Of a DNA stretch of 64,000 bases, positions 46,201 through 53,625 are shown in pieces (the stretch's first letter is position 1; every line of letters starts with the position of its first letter). This DNA comes from Silvimonas terrae. GTDB taxonomy: Bacteria; Pseudomonadota; Gammaproteobacteria; Burkholderiales; Chitinibacteraceae. The stretch is from positions 1 through 64,000 of the forward strand of contig NZ_JACHHN010000001.1 in the NCBI RefSeq assembly GCF_014202765.1, given 5' to 3'. The translations under genes and the position numbers were made by a program. Below the pieces are notes generated by a model. That model was given only the letters and a program-made list of their open reading frames with translations. It had not been told where the DNA came from and ran no database searches.

Positions 46201-46298
46201 GCGGGGTGTTGCGCAAGGGTGATGCCGTGACCGGCGTCTGTGTGGACCAGCGAGACTTCAAGCGGATGGGTAATTGGCGTGAGGCTGGATTGCAGCAT
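43245..46298 (-). CDS. NAD-specific glutamate dehydrogenase, short form
   Basis: A 1017-aa large-type NAD-glutamate dehydrogenase, which deaminates glutamate to 2-oxoglutarate and ammonia. The catalytic core is clear: [20 protein letters not shown] (core [12 protein letters not shown]), [31 protein letters not shown] (core YDHKKMG) and [15 protein letters not shown]. The usual large bacterial enzyme has about 1600 residues with N-terminal ACT-like regulatory domains; about 500-550 residues are missing here. The reading starts near the [11 protein letters not shown] segment that precedes the core, so the gene looks cleanly short rather than broken. The Shine-Dalgarno is weak. It lies next to the arginine locus, whose product is glutamate. 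Confidence 0.88.
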   Translation of the reverse strand: [1017 protein letters not shown]

Positions 46299-46485
46299 GG
46301 TTTTTGACCAGTGACAAAGGTGTGGTCATTGTCAGTGGGCAAAAGGGGCGGTGCTTGTGCAAAAGCGACAGGTTGTTGGTGTGGTTACGACGTTTGCATG
46401 GGGTGTACGGGAAGGTGGTAATGGGGGTTTCCCTGGGTTTTGGGGGGAATCCAGGCCTGGATGCAGAGGTGGCAATGTTTTTGCT

Positions 46486-46520
46486 GTAGGGTGGATTTGG
46501 AGCGTCCGCGACAATCCACC
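46486..46520. repeat. family 2 palindrome upstream of gdhB
   Basis: TAGGGTGGATT...CGCGACAATCCACC arms, the same family as 34150-34222. It immediately precedes composite element B. Confidence 0.8.
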
Positions 46521-46798
46521 TTTGCACTGTTTGCGTGTTAGCGCCTGACGGCGCGGGTGTTTTGATACCGGCGGTGGCCGGAGCACGTTACTTTTCTTTG
46601 CTTCGCCAAAGAAAGTAACCAAAGAAAGGCGACCCCTGCGACAGCGCCCTTCGGGTTCCCTGCGCTTCTCGCAAAGTCCGGCTGGCTCCAGGGAACTCGG
46701 GCTAAAGCCCTCAAACACCCTTGCGCCGAAACACCGGACTTCGCTGCGATGCTCGGCGCTGCCGGAGGGGAGGTACGTCAAAAGCAACGGCAACATCA

Positions 46799-46840
46799 AA
46801 AACCAAAACCAAAACCAAAACCAAAACCAAAACCAAAACC
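46799..46840. repeat. hexanucleotide tandem repeat, 7 x AAAACC
   Basis: Seven exact copies inside composite element B, followed by degenerate AAAACAAAAAC. Confidence 0.95.
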
Positions 46841-47137
46841 AAAACAAAAACAACTCCAATCCCACAAACCGTCTGCTCGCAAGAACGGTTCACCAAGCCC
46901 ACCACTTCGTCATTCCGGCCCTGAGCCGGAATCCAGTCCGCAGCCCAACGGGCTGCTTATGGTCGCTACCCCGCTGCAACTTCCATCTGGTAAGAGCAAG
47001 TGTCACTGTGGGGGTACGGGCACGCTCCGGATTCACCTCACGGCTACAAACCGGTATCAGCGCCTGCGGCGCAAGTATTTAGAACTGGATTCCGGCTCAA
47101 GGCCGGAATGACGAGTCTGTGGGATGCGCGTTGAATT

Positions 47138-47191
47138 GGCTGTGGCTGTGGCTGTGGCTGTGGCTGTGGCTGTGGCTGTGGCTGTGGCTGT
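47138..47191. repeat. hexanucleotide tandem repeat, 9 x GGCTGT
   Basis: Nine exact copies (ACAGCC on the other strand), followed by degenerate TGCTGT units. It forms the inner end of the inverted half-element C. Confidence 0.96.
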
Positions 47192-47458
47192 TGCTGTTGG
47201 TGTTGAAGTTGCTTTTGACTTTCTTCCCCCGTCAAAGCCAAGCGCCGAAGAAGAGAGGGAGACCTTAGGCTCCCGACTGACTGAGGGAAGCCCGGAGGGC
47301 CGCCAGGCTGGGGTCGCCTTTCTTTGGTTACTTTCTTTGGGGCCGCCGAGGTGGCGAAGCAAAGAAAGTGACGTGGGCCCGGCACCCCGGGTATCAAAAG
47401 CCTTTCAAACCCGCGCCGTCAGGCGCTAACACCCCACAACAATATGAACCAGCACAGC

Positions 47459-47495
47459 CACCCCGGATTCCCGCCTCCGGCTCCATCCGGGCTAC
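47459..47495. repeat. family 3 repeat, single arm
   Basis: CCACCCCGGATTCCCG...CATCCGGGCTAC matches the right arm of the araF-araG palindrome (35375-35476). It lies 25 bases past the stop codon side of the DauR-like gene. Confidence 0.8.
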
Positions 47496-47519
47496 TCCGT
47501 GGTTCTTGCCAACAAAGCC

Positions 47520-48161
47520 TCACTCCCCTTCCTTCAACTTCTTCACATGCTTGTACACCGTCGCCCGCCCCATCCCCAGCACATTGGCCACGTAATCCGC
47601 CGCACTTTTGCGCTGGAAAGCGCCTTCTTCATACAGCGCCTCAACCAGCGCCTGCCGGTGATGGCGCGCCAGTGTGTTGAGCGACAGTTGCCGCTCGGCC
47701 AGCCAGCCGTGCATGAAGGTATTAATGCGTTCCTGCCAGTCATCCTTGAACAGTGCGGCTGGTTGCGCAATGACGCCTGCGCCCTTGATGAACAGGCTGA
47801 GCGCGGCTTGCATGTCGTCAAACACGGCAATGTTGAAATTGATGCACATCACGCCAATGGCGTTCTGGTGATCGTCAAACAGCACCGTACTGACCGAGCG
47901 CATGCGCCGGCCGTCCCAGTTGAGTTTTTCGTAGGGGCCCATGATGCGGTCGGCGTCGCCATGGCGCAGTTCTTCCAGGGCAGAGTCGTCACCGATCTGC
48001 CGTTTGGAAAGATTGTTGGCTAAATGCACGATCCGCTGGTCTTCCAGGTGATGGATGACCACCTCCGCGTACGGGAAAAACAGCGTGGCAATGCCGTCTG
48101 CCACGTGGCGGTAGCGCTCCAGCAACAAGGTTTTGCCGGTCGCATTCTTTTTCTGGGTCAT
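47520..48161 (-). CDS. DauR/YheO-like transcriptional regulator
   Basis: A 213-aa regulator with an N-terminal YheO-like PAS domain (about residues 14-125; HHLEDQRIVHLANN, GVMCINFN) and a C-terminal helix-turn-helix (about 165-210; SAADYVANVLGMGRATVYKHVK, shown in part). This two-domain layout is that of DauR, the D-arginine-responsive regulator of the Pseudomonas dauBAR operon. It lies 72 bases after the ornithine-cyclodeaminase-family gene on the same strand, which strengthens the link. The effector here is not known. Confidence 0.82.
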   Translation of the reverse strand: MTQKKNATGKTLLLERYRHVADGIATLFFPYAEVVIHHLEDQRIVHLANNLSKRQIGDDSALEELRHGDADRIMGPYEKLNWDGRRMRSVSTVLFDDHQNAIGVMCINFNIAVFDDMQAALSLFIKGAGVIAQPAALFKDDWQERINTFMHGWLAERQLSLNTLARHHRQALVEALYEEGAFQRKSAADYVANVLGMGRATVYKHVKKLKEGE

Positions 48162-48233
48162 GCACGGTCCTGCGTGGGTCGGTGATCGCCGCGTAACATG
48201 CCATAAACGCTATGGCACATGGCGACAAAATGA

Positions 48234-49190
48234 CTATCCGGCTTGCAACACCTGATAAAGCGCATGCGCAATGGCAATGTCTTCCAGCCCCAGGCCAATA
48301 GAGCGGAAGAAGGCATGCTTTTTGTAGTCGGGCAGGGCGCAGCGATGGTTGGCCAGGTCAGCCAGATCACCCACCACGTTGCTGGCAGACCAGCCATAAC
48401 GATCTGCGGCCACCACCATTTCACCGGCACTGGCTGGCGTGGTGCGTTTGTAATCGCAATACACGGCCATGCCAGGCAGGGCGGCGGGCGGGATTTCATG
48501 CGCGCGCACGACGTTGGTGCTGATGGAGGTCATCAGCGCCGGGCGCGTCAGATCGGCCGGGTCCAGCACCGGTGTGCCTGATGAGGTACATAGCATGATC
48601 ACATCGGCATCATGCACGCATTGTTCTGTACTGGCGGCAATCTCCACCCGGCTATCCAGCGCGCGCCATGCGGCTTGTTGTTCCGGGCGCTCGGCCAGCT
48701 TGGGCGAGTACACGCTGATGTGACTCCAGCTCCGCAGTTTGGCGGCGTGGCGCAAATGCGCCTGTGCCACGGCCCCGCTGCCGATGATGGCAAGGCGGCT
48801 GGCGGAGGGCGCGGCCAGGTAGTCGACGGCCAGGGCGGTGGTGCCGGCCGTGCGCTCGGTGGTCAGCAGGCCGGCATCGCACAATAACAGCGGCTGGCCG
48901 GTTTGCATGGACATCAGCATGGTCCAGGCGGTGATGACGGGTTTGCCTGGTGTGACAATATAGGGCGAGAGTTTGGCGCCAAACACACCTGCATGGGCCA
49001 GCACGCCTTGATAGGTGATGAAGTCGCCGGTGTCCTGCGGGAACAAGGTCAGCGATTGTGCCGGTTGCACGGCCCGCTCATTGCCCAGGGCGTGGAAGGT
49101 GTCTTGCAGCACGTGGCGGACATCAAGGCGGGGCAACAGTGCACGGATGGCGGCGGCATCGGCAATCAAGGGGGCAGGCGTGGCAATCAT
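48234..49190 (-). CDS. ornithine cyclodeaminase/mu-crystallin family protein
   Basis: A 318-aa NAD(P)-binding protein of the OCD/mu-crystallin family. The Rossmann motif is IGSGAVAQAHLRH, preceded by the family text GVFGAKLSPYIVTPGKPVITAW (GAKLS holds the substrate Lys). Members include ornithine cyclodeaminase, alanine dehydrogenase and DauB, the anabolic L-arginine dehydrogenase of Pseudomonas. Next to a DauR-like gene, and with a D-amino-acid dehydrogenase in the same locus, DauB (reduction of 2-ketoarginine to L-arginine) is the best guess; ornithine or opine metabolism is the alternative. The start at 49190 was chosen over an in-frame extension to 49247. Confidence 0.82.
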   Translation of the reverse strand: MIATPAPLIADAAAIRALLPRLDVRHVLQDTFHALGNERAVQPAQSLTLFPQDTGDFITYQGVLAHAGVFGAKLSPYIVTPGKPVITAWTMLMSMQTGQPLLLCDAGLLTTERTAGTTALAVDYLAAPSASRLAIIGSGAVAQAHLRHAAKLRSWSHISVYSPKLAERPEQQAAWRALDSRVEIAASTEQCVHDADVIMLCTSSGTPVLDPADLTRPALMTSISTNVVRAHEIPPAALPGMAVYCDYKRTTPASAGEMVVAADRYGWSASNVVGDLADLANHRCALPDYKKHAFFRSIGLGLEDIAIAHALYQVLQAG

Positions 49191-49265
49191 GGGAAAACCT
49201 TTGGTAAAACGTTGACGACAGCGTGGTTGGCAAACAGGGGCAACCACAATAAAACGGGTTGCAAG

Positions 49266-49305
49266 GGCCAGTTGCGGATGGCGCGGACGCCGTCCGCAAC
49301 TGGCC
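49266..49305. other. intercistronic hairpin
   Basis: A perfect 13-bp stem GGCCAGTTGCGGA/TCCGCAACTGGCC with an inner GGCG/CGCC stem and 4-base loop lies between the deacylase stop and the OCD-family start. There is no U tract, so it is probably an mRNA-stability or processing element. Confidence 0.8.
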
Positions 49306-49325
49306 GGTTCAAGGTGAAGCGAAGA

Positions 49326-50486
49326 TCAGAAATCCAGGGCCAGCTTGCTGGAACGATGCCCCGGTTGCAGGGCGTGGCCCGCTACAAATGCGGCGCGCTG
49401 GCCGTTGCGGACAAGGCGATGCAATTGCCGCACCACCAGTACGCCGTCCACGTCGCTGACAATGGGCACGCGCTCGTTGAACTGGTCGCCATCCAGGGTG
49501 ACGATCTCTGCGATCACTTCGCCCTTGAGCACCTGCTGGCCGGGTTCTTTCAGGTAAACCACCACGCCTGAGCAGGGACAAGGGATATGTGATGCGGCTT
49601 CCAGCGGGTAAACCTGTGCGGCACCATGCGGGCGCGGCTTGCCGGTGGCGGCCTCCTGGCTCAGTACCCCTTCTTGTGCCAGAAAATCCAGAATGGCTTC
49701 GGCGTCGTTCTGCGCCAGTTCATCGCTGATATCGATCTGGCCGCGCAGTTCTACCGTGGCGGCAAAACCCGCGGTTTCTGGCGTGAACAAACCGGCCTCC
49801 ACAAGGGCAGACCAGGCGTTGGCATGCATCTGGTCAAACGAGTTGCCGCCAGAATAGCCACCGCTTTCCGGTTCTTCGACCAGCACCACCGGTGCGCCAA
49901 TCTGATTGGCCAGTTTGCAGGCACGCGCACTTTGCAGGCGTGATGCATACAGATGCGCAATGGCATCCGTATCACAGTGCAGGTCCAGCACCACATCATG
50001 GGCCATCGCCAGGCGCGACAGCTCCAGCTTCATGGCCCCGGTGACGTGGCGTGGCGGTTGCTGGGCGTCCAGTTGCGCCTGGAAAAACGCCTTCCAGTCC
50101 CGCGCGGTCATGCCGGCCCCTTTACCACTGGCCACTTGCTCCCGCACCGCATCAGAGAGCGTTGGGTAATTGCGGTTGAAGTTCTCGCCATTTTCAAAAT
50201 CGAAACGGCCGACAATCGGGCCAAAGACGCGTTGCGCCATACCAATGGGGTTGGCATAGGGCACCAGCGTGACACAGCCGGCAATGGCACCTTGCTGATC
50301 CAGTGATTTCAACAGCACCAGCAAATGCTGGATGACCAGCAGGCCCGGGTGTTCGTCCCCGTGCAAGCCAGCCTGGATGTAAGCGCTCTTGCCGGAGTGC
50401 GGGTTGCCAAAGGTATGCGTGACCAAGCGGGGCGCGATGCCAGGCCCCATGCCAGGCAGCGAAATGTCTTGTTTCAGGTATGTCAT
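49326..50486 (-). CDS. AstE/aspartoacylase-family zinc deacylase
   Basis: A 386-aa zinc carboxypeptidase-like deacylase (succinylglutamate desuccinylase/aspartoacylase family). Zinc ligands lie in GLHGDEHPG (His and Glu) and VLDLHCDTDA (His). A C-terminal beta-barrel (about 300-380; CPCSGVVVYLKEPGQQVLKGE) resembles the lipoyl-like end of family members. It is clearly different from the true AstE at 62304, so it probably removes an acyl group from some other N-acylated compound. It heads a minus-strand operon with the OCD-family protein and DauR-like regulator, divergent from the arginine importer. Confidence 0.82.
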   Translation of the reverse strand: MTYLKQDISLPGMGPGIAPRLVTHTFGNPHSGKSAYIQAGLHGDEHPGLLVIQHLLVLLKSLDQQGAIAGCVTLVPYANPIGMAQRVFGPIVGRFDFENGENFNRNYPTLSDAVREQVASGKGAGMTARDWKAFFQAQLDAQQPPRHVTGAMKLELSRLAMAHDVVLDLHCDTDAIAHLYASRLQSARACKLANQIGAPVVLVEEPESGGYSGGNSFDQMHANAWSALVEAGLFTPETAGFAATVELRGQIDISDELAQNDAEAILDFLAQEGVLSQEAATGKPRPHGAAQVYPLEAASHIPCPCSGVVVYLKEPGQQVLKGEVIAEIVTLDGDQFNERVPIVSDVDGVLVVRQLHRLVRNGQRAAFVAGHALQPGHRSSKLALDF

Positions 50487-51281
50487 GAGGATTCCTCAAT
50501 ACCGTTACAGTGCCACTTGCGCACCAGTCCTGAAGTCTTGCATGTCAAGACTTCGCCTGTATTGGCCACGGTGCTCTGCAGCCAGACGGGTGATGCCGTT
50601 TGTAGATTTAAAATCCATTATGGATGTAAAGTATATTTCTTACAATGGCAGTGCCGTCCGTAACCTGGCGCGGTAAACGGCAGGCTACGCTTTCAGCATA
50701 TGTGAAATTTCTGCGCTTACAGGGTTGTTTTTAAAAAGCAAAAACAAAGGCTGCACGCGGCTTGCAGAGGGCGGGCCTTGCTGCGGTGCATCAGCCTGGC
50801 GTGCGGGCAGGGGCCGCTGTAAAAAGAAAACGCGGCGGTTCAGTTGCGACAGTTTTTGTCGTGAACACGCAAGATCGACCGCCGGGGGATGGGCATGCTG
50901 GGAACCGGTTGCACATCGGCCCTGGTTCTCCCATAAAGACCAGGCCAACGCGACCGGCAGCTTCAGGACAAGCAGCCCGCATCACCAGAACAAAACAGAA
51001 AAACCACCGCAATGGTCGCGCACTGCATACACGTATAAACACCAAGCGCGGCACGTTGAAGGGGTACGACCTTGCGAAGCACCGGTATGACATTGTTTTG
51101 ATATCGGTAATTTTCCCGCTGTTGCACTGCAAAAAATGTCGCAAAAGTGGTGGAAGCCCGAATTGTCAGAATTCATGCAGCCCGGCATCGTATAACGCGT
51201 GTGTGCGCGCCAAAGCCCTTTTGGGTAAGGGAAGGCGTGCTTGCAAAGCGATATGCATCAACTTGTGGTCTGGAGGAAAAC
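50487..51281. other. divergent intergenic region of the arginine locus
   Basis: About 795 bases between the divergent deacylase and binding-protein genes with no believable gene. Near the deacylase an inverted repeat AAGTCTTG-CATGT-CAAGACTT lies at about 50530-50550, and AT-rich promoter-like sequence at 50610-50645. A hairpin CGACA (50847-50851)/TGTCG (50857-50861) overlaps TGTCGT-N8-AA (50857-50872), which resembles the TGTCGC-N8-AA half-site of Pseudomonas ArgR. A TGTCGC also occurs at about 51137. The long 5' leader of the importer operon is probably here. Confidence 0.45.
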
Positions 51282-52058
51282 ATGAACTGGAAGATGGCTT
51301 TTTGCGCGGGTGCTTCTGCCCTTGTCTGTGTGATGGGTGCCGCGCACGCCCAGGATACGTTCAAGATGGGTCTGGAAGCCACTTATCCCCCGTTTGAAAG
51401 CAAATCGGGCGACGGCAAGCTGCAAGGCTTTGACGTGGACATTGGTAACATGATCTGTGAGCGCATGAAGGTCAAATGCGTTTACGTGGAAAACAGCTTT
51501 GATGGTTTGATCCCGGCGCTGCAAGCCCGCAAGTTCGACGCCATCAACTCGGCCATGAACATCACCGCCAAGCGCAAGCAGGCCATTGATTTCACCAGCC
51601 CCGTTTACATTGTGCCGATCCAGATGGTGGCCAAGCGTGGTTCCAGCCTGATGCCGACCACTGCCAGCCTGAAAGGCAAGACCGTTGGCGTGCTGCAAGG
51701 CTCCTCGCAAGAAGACTACCTGAAGAAGCACTGGGCCACTGCCGGTGTCAAGGTCACGTCTTACCAGGACCAGGATCAGGTTTACGCTGACCTCGTCGCC
51801 GGCCGCATCGACGCCGCCGTGCAAGAGTCGCAAACCGCCATGGATGGTTTTTTGAGCAAGCCGGCCGGCAAGGATTTTGACTACGCTGGCGCACCGCTGT
51901 CTGACCCGGAAACCCTGGGCGAAGGCACCGGTCTGGGCATGCGCAAGGGCGATCCGCAGCGTGCCAGGGTGCAAGCTGCGATCGACTCGCTGAAGAAGGA
52001 CGGCTCGTTCAGCAAGCTGTCCATGAAGTACTTCAAGCGCGACATTATCGCCAAGTAA
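51282..52058 (+). CDS. basic amino-acid ABC transporter binding protein (ArgT/AotJ-like)
   Basis: A 258-aa periplasmic family 3 binding protein. The signal peptide MNWKMAFCAGASALVCVMG ends near AHA-QDT. Typical lysine/arginine/ornithine-binding text follows: GLEATYPPFES, LQGFDVDIGNMICERM, MNITAKRKQAIDFT and DLVAGRIDAAVQES. GGAGG lies 5-9 bases before the ATG. The presumed ligand is arginine, ornithine or a derivative. The permease and ATPase genes follow, but only after dadA. Confidence 0.92.
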   Translation: MNWKMAFCAGASALVCVMGAAHAQDTFKMGLEATYPPFESKSGDGKLQGFDVDIGNMICERMKVKCVYVENSFDGLIPALQARKFDAINSAMNITAKRKQAIDFTSPVYIVPIQMVAKRGSSLMPTTASLKGKTVGVLQGSSQEDYLKKHWATAGVKVTSYQDQDQVYADLVAGRIDAAVQESQTAMDGFLSKPAGKDFDYAGAPLSDPETLGEGTGLGMRKGDPQRARVQAAIDSLKKDGSFSKLSMKYFKRDIIAK

Positions 52059-52065
52059 GTACCAC

Positions 52066-52143
52066 TAACCCAACGACCGCGTTATGCGTCCTTGCCGTAC
52101 AAGGTGTACTGGCGGGCAGTAGCGTTTTACCGGGTTGGGTTAG
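52066..52143 (+). other. intercistronic inverted repeat before dadA
   Basis: CTAACCCAAC (52066-52075) pairs with GTTGGGTTAG (52134-52143) and encloses a smaller hairpin CCTTG-CCGTA-CAAGG. It follows the binding-protein stop by 7 bases and lacks a U tract. A related GGTTAACCCAAC structure lies after dadA. Confidence 0.75.
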
Positions 52144-52269
52144 CGGTTCCAAACCCGCTTGGGGTGTTGCCGGTTCGTCCTGTTCCGGCAACACCAGGTC
52201 TGGCAGGTGGTCTGACGTGAAGAGACCATTTGCCGGACACTGTTTCTGATTTTTCTTTCGGGTTGATCC

Positions 52270-53511
52270 ATGCACGCAGACGTCATCGTTCTGGGCGCCG
52301 GTATTGTTGGCGTCTGCACGGCCATTCATCTGCAAGACCGGGGACTTCATGTCGCACTGGTCGACCGGCGCGGGCCGGGTGAGGAAACCAGCTTTGGCAA
52401 TGCCGGGCTGATCGAGCGCTCTGCGGTGGTGCCTTATGGTTTTCCGCAGGATTTGCGTACCGTCTTGCAGTACGCACGCAATCATTCGTCCAGCTTGCGT
52501 TACCAGCCCACCGCCTTGCCAGCCATGGCGCCCTGGCTGCTGCGTTACTGGCGGGAATCACGCCCGAACCGGCTGGCCAAAGCCGCCGCAGACCTGCTGC
52601 CGCTGATTGAACGCAGTGTGGCCGAGCACGACGCCCTGATCGAACGCGCCGGCGTGCAACATCTGGTGCGCGATGCGGGCTGGCTGGAGGCCTACCGTAC
52701 GCCGGCCCTGTTTGTACAAGAAGCGGCCAAAGCAAGCCAACTGGCCGCGCAACATGGCCTGAAAATGCAGATACTGACGGGTGAACAGCTCCGTGCGCTG
52801 GAACCCGCACTGAGCGCCGGGTTTGTGGGTGCGCTGCATTGGCTGGACCCCAAAACGGTCAGTGATCCGGGCGCGCTGGTGGCCGGCTATGCTGATTTGT
52901 TTGTGCGTGAAGGCGGCACCCTGGTCAAAGGCGACGCGCTGACGCTGGTGCGCGAAGGCTTGTCCTGGCAAGTCCAGACCGAGCGCGGCGTCATGAGCGC
53001 CATGCGTGCGGTGGTGGCGCTGGGGCCGTGGTCGACCGAACTGACCGAACGATACGGTTACCACATGCCGCTGTTGGGCAAACGTGGTTATCACATGCAT
53101 TACCGCATGGGCGCGACGCCGCTGGTGATCCCGGTGGTGGATCTGGAAGAAGGCTATGTGCTGACGCCGATGCGGGGTGGCCTGCGTCTGACCACCGGGG
53201 TGGAGCTTGCTGCCAAAGGGGCCGCACCCAATCCGGTACAACTGGATCAGTCCGAAAGCAAAGCCCGTGAAATCGTTGAGTTTGGCCCGCGAATCGACCC
53301 GCAGCCATGGATGGGCCACCGCCCATGCACCCCGGATATGCGTCCGGTGATGGGCCCGGCACCACGGCACGAAGGCTTGTGGTTTGCCTTTGGGCACAAC
53401 CACCACGGCCTGACGCTGGGGCCGGTATGCGGTCGGCTGATGGCGCAGATGATGACCGGTGAGACCCCGTTGACCAATCCGCAGCCCTACAGCCCGGCGC
53501 GGTTTGCCTGA
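52270..53511 (+). CDS. D-amino-acid dehydrogenase-like FAD oxidoreductase
   Basis: A 413-aa DAO-family flavoprotein of the DadA type. The FAD motif is GAGIVG (9-14), and GEETSFGNAGLIE is the DadA-like loop. Text such as PMRGGLRLTTGVE, GHRPCTPDMRPVMGP and GHNHHGLTLGP is characteristic. It would oxidise a D-amino acid to the 2-keto acid and pass electrons to the respiratory chain. Being inside an arginine-type importer operon, D-arginine (a DauA role) or another arginine derivative is the likely substrate, although the sequence is closer to DadA than to Pseudomonas DauA. It is flanked on both sides by hairpins. Confidence 0.85.
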   Translation: MHADVIVLGAGIVGVCTAIHLQDRGLHVALVDRRGPGEETSFGNAGLIERSAVVPYGFPQDLRTVLQYARNHSSSLRYQPTALPAMAPWLLRYWRESRPNRLAKAAADLLPLIERSVAEHDALIERAGVQHLVRDAGWLEAYRTPALFVQEAAKASQLAAQHGLKMQILTGEQLRALEPALSAGFVGALHWLDPKTVSDPGALVAGYADLFVREGGTLVKGDALTLVREGLSWQVQTERGVMSAMRAVVALGPWSTELTERYGYHMPLLGKRGYHMHYRMGATPLVIPVVDLEEGYVLTPMRGGLRLTTGVELAAKGAAPNPVQLDQSESKAREIVEFGPRIDPQPWMGHRPCTPDMRPVMGPAPRHEGLWFAFGHNHHGLTLGPVCGRLMAQMMTGETPLTNPQPYSPARFA

Positions 53512-53563
53512 ACGGGTGTTGGTTAATTGGTTAATTTAGATAGAAAAGCAAAAGGATAGGGGG

Positions 53564-53625
53564 GCGGTTAACCCAACCTGGCTGGTCAGTCAGCGCAATG
53601 CGGCCAGGCCGGTTTGGTTAACCGC
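53564..53625 (+). other. intercistronic inverted repeat after dadA
   Basis: GCGGTTAACCCAACCTGGC pairs with GCCAGG...TTGGTTAACCGC around a 20-base loop. The right arm ends 18 bases before the permease start. Like the repeat before dadA it shares the GTTAACCCAACC-type arm and has no U tract. Confidence 0.85.

Larger units (their letters stand above)
46535..47433. repeat. composite mirror-image repeat element B/C with hexamer arrays
   Basis: A 900-base non-coding element. The left half (46535-46840) begins GTGTTAGCGCCTGACGGCGC and ends in 7 x AAAACC. The right half (47138-47433) is a diverged inverted copy that begins with 9 x GGCTGT and ends GCGCCGTCAGGCGCTAACACC. Family 1 REP units face each other between them (46908-46936 and 47085-47113). 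Both halves carry the AAAGAAAGTAACCAAAGAAA motif. The left half is highly similar to element A. It lies between gdhB and the DauR-like gene. Confidence 0.88.

Noticed and set aside
46332-47397. Several open frames inside the composite repeat with strings of KPKPKP, VLVLVL or VAVAVA
   Set aside because: They are translations of hexamer arrays and of the AAAGAAAGTAACCAAAGAAA repeat. Six-base units keep frames open without selection. Such frames are often misannotated as hypothetical proteins.
50762-51397. A 211-codon plus-strand frame upstream of the ArgT-like gene
   Set aside because: It runs into the binding-protein gene in another frame, its composition is not protein-like, and the binding-protein gene has its own GGAGG-ATG start.
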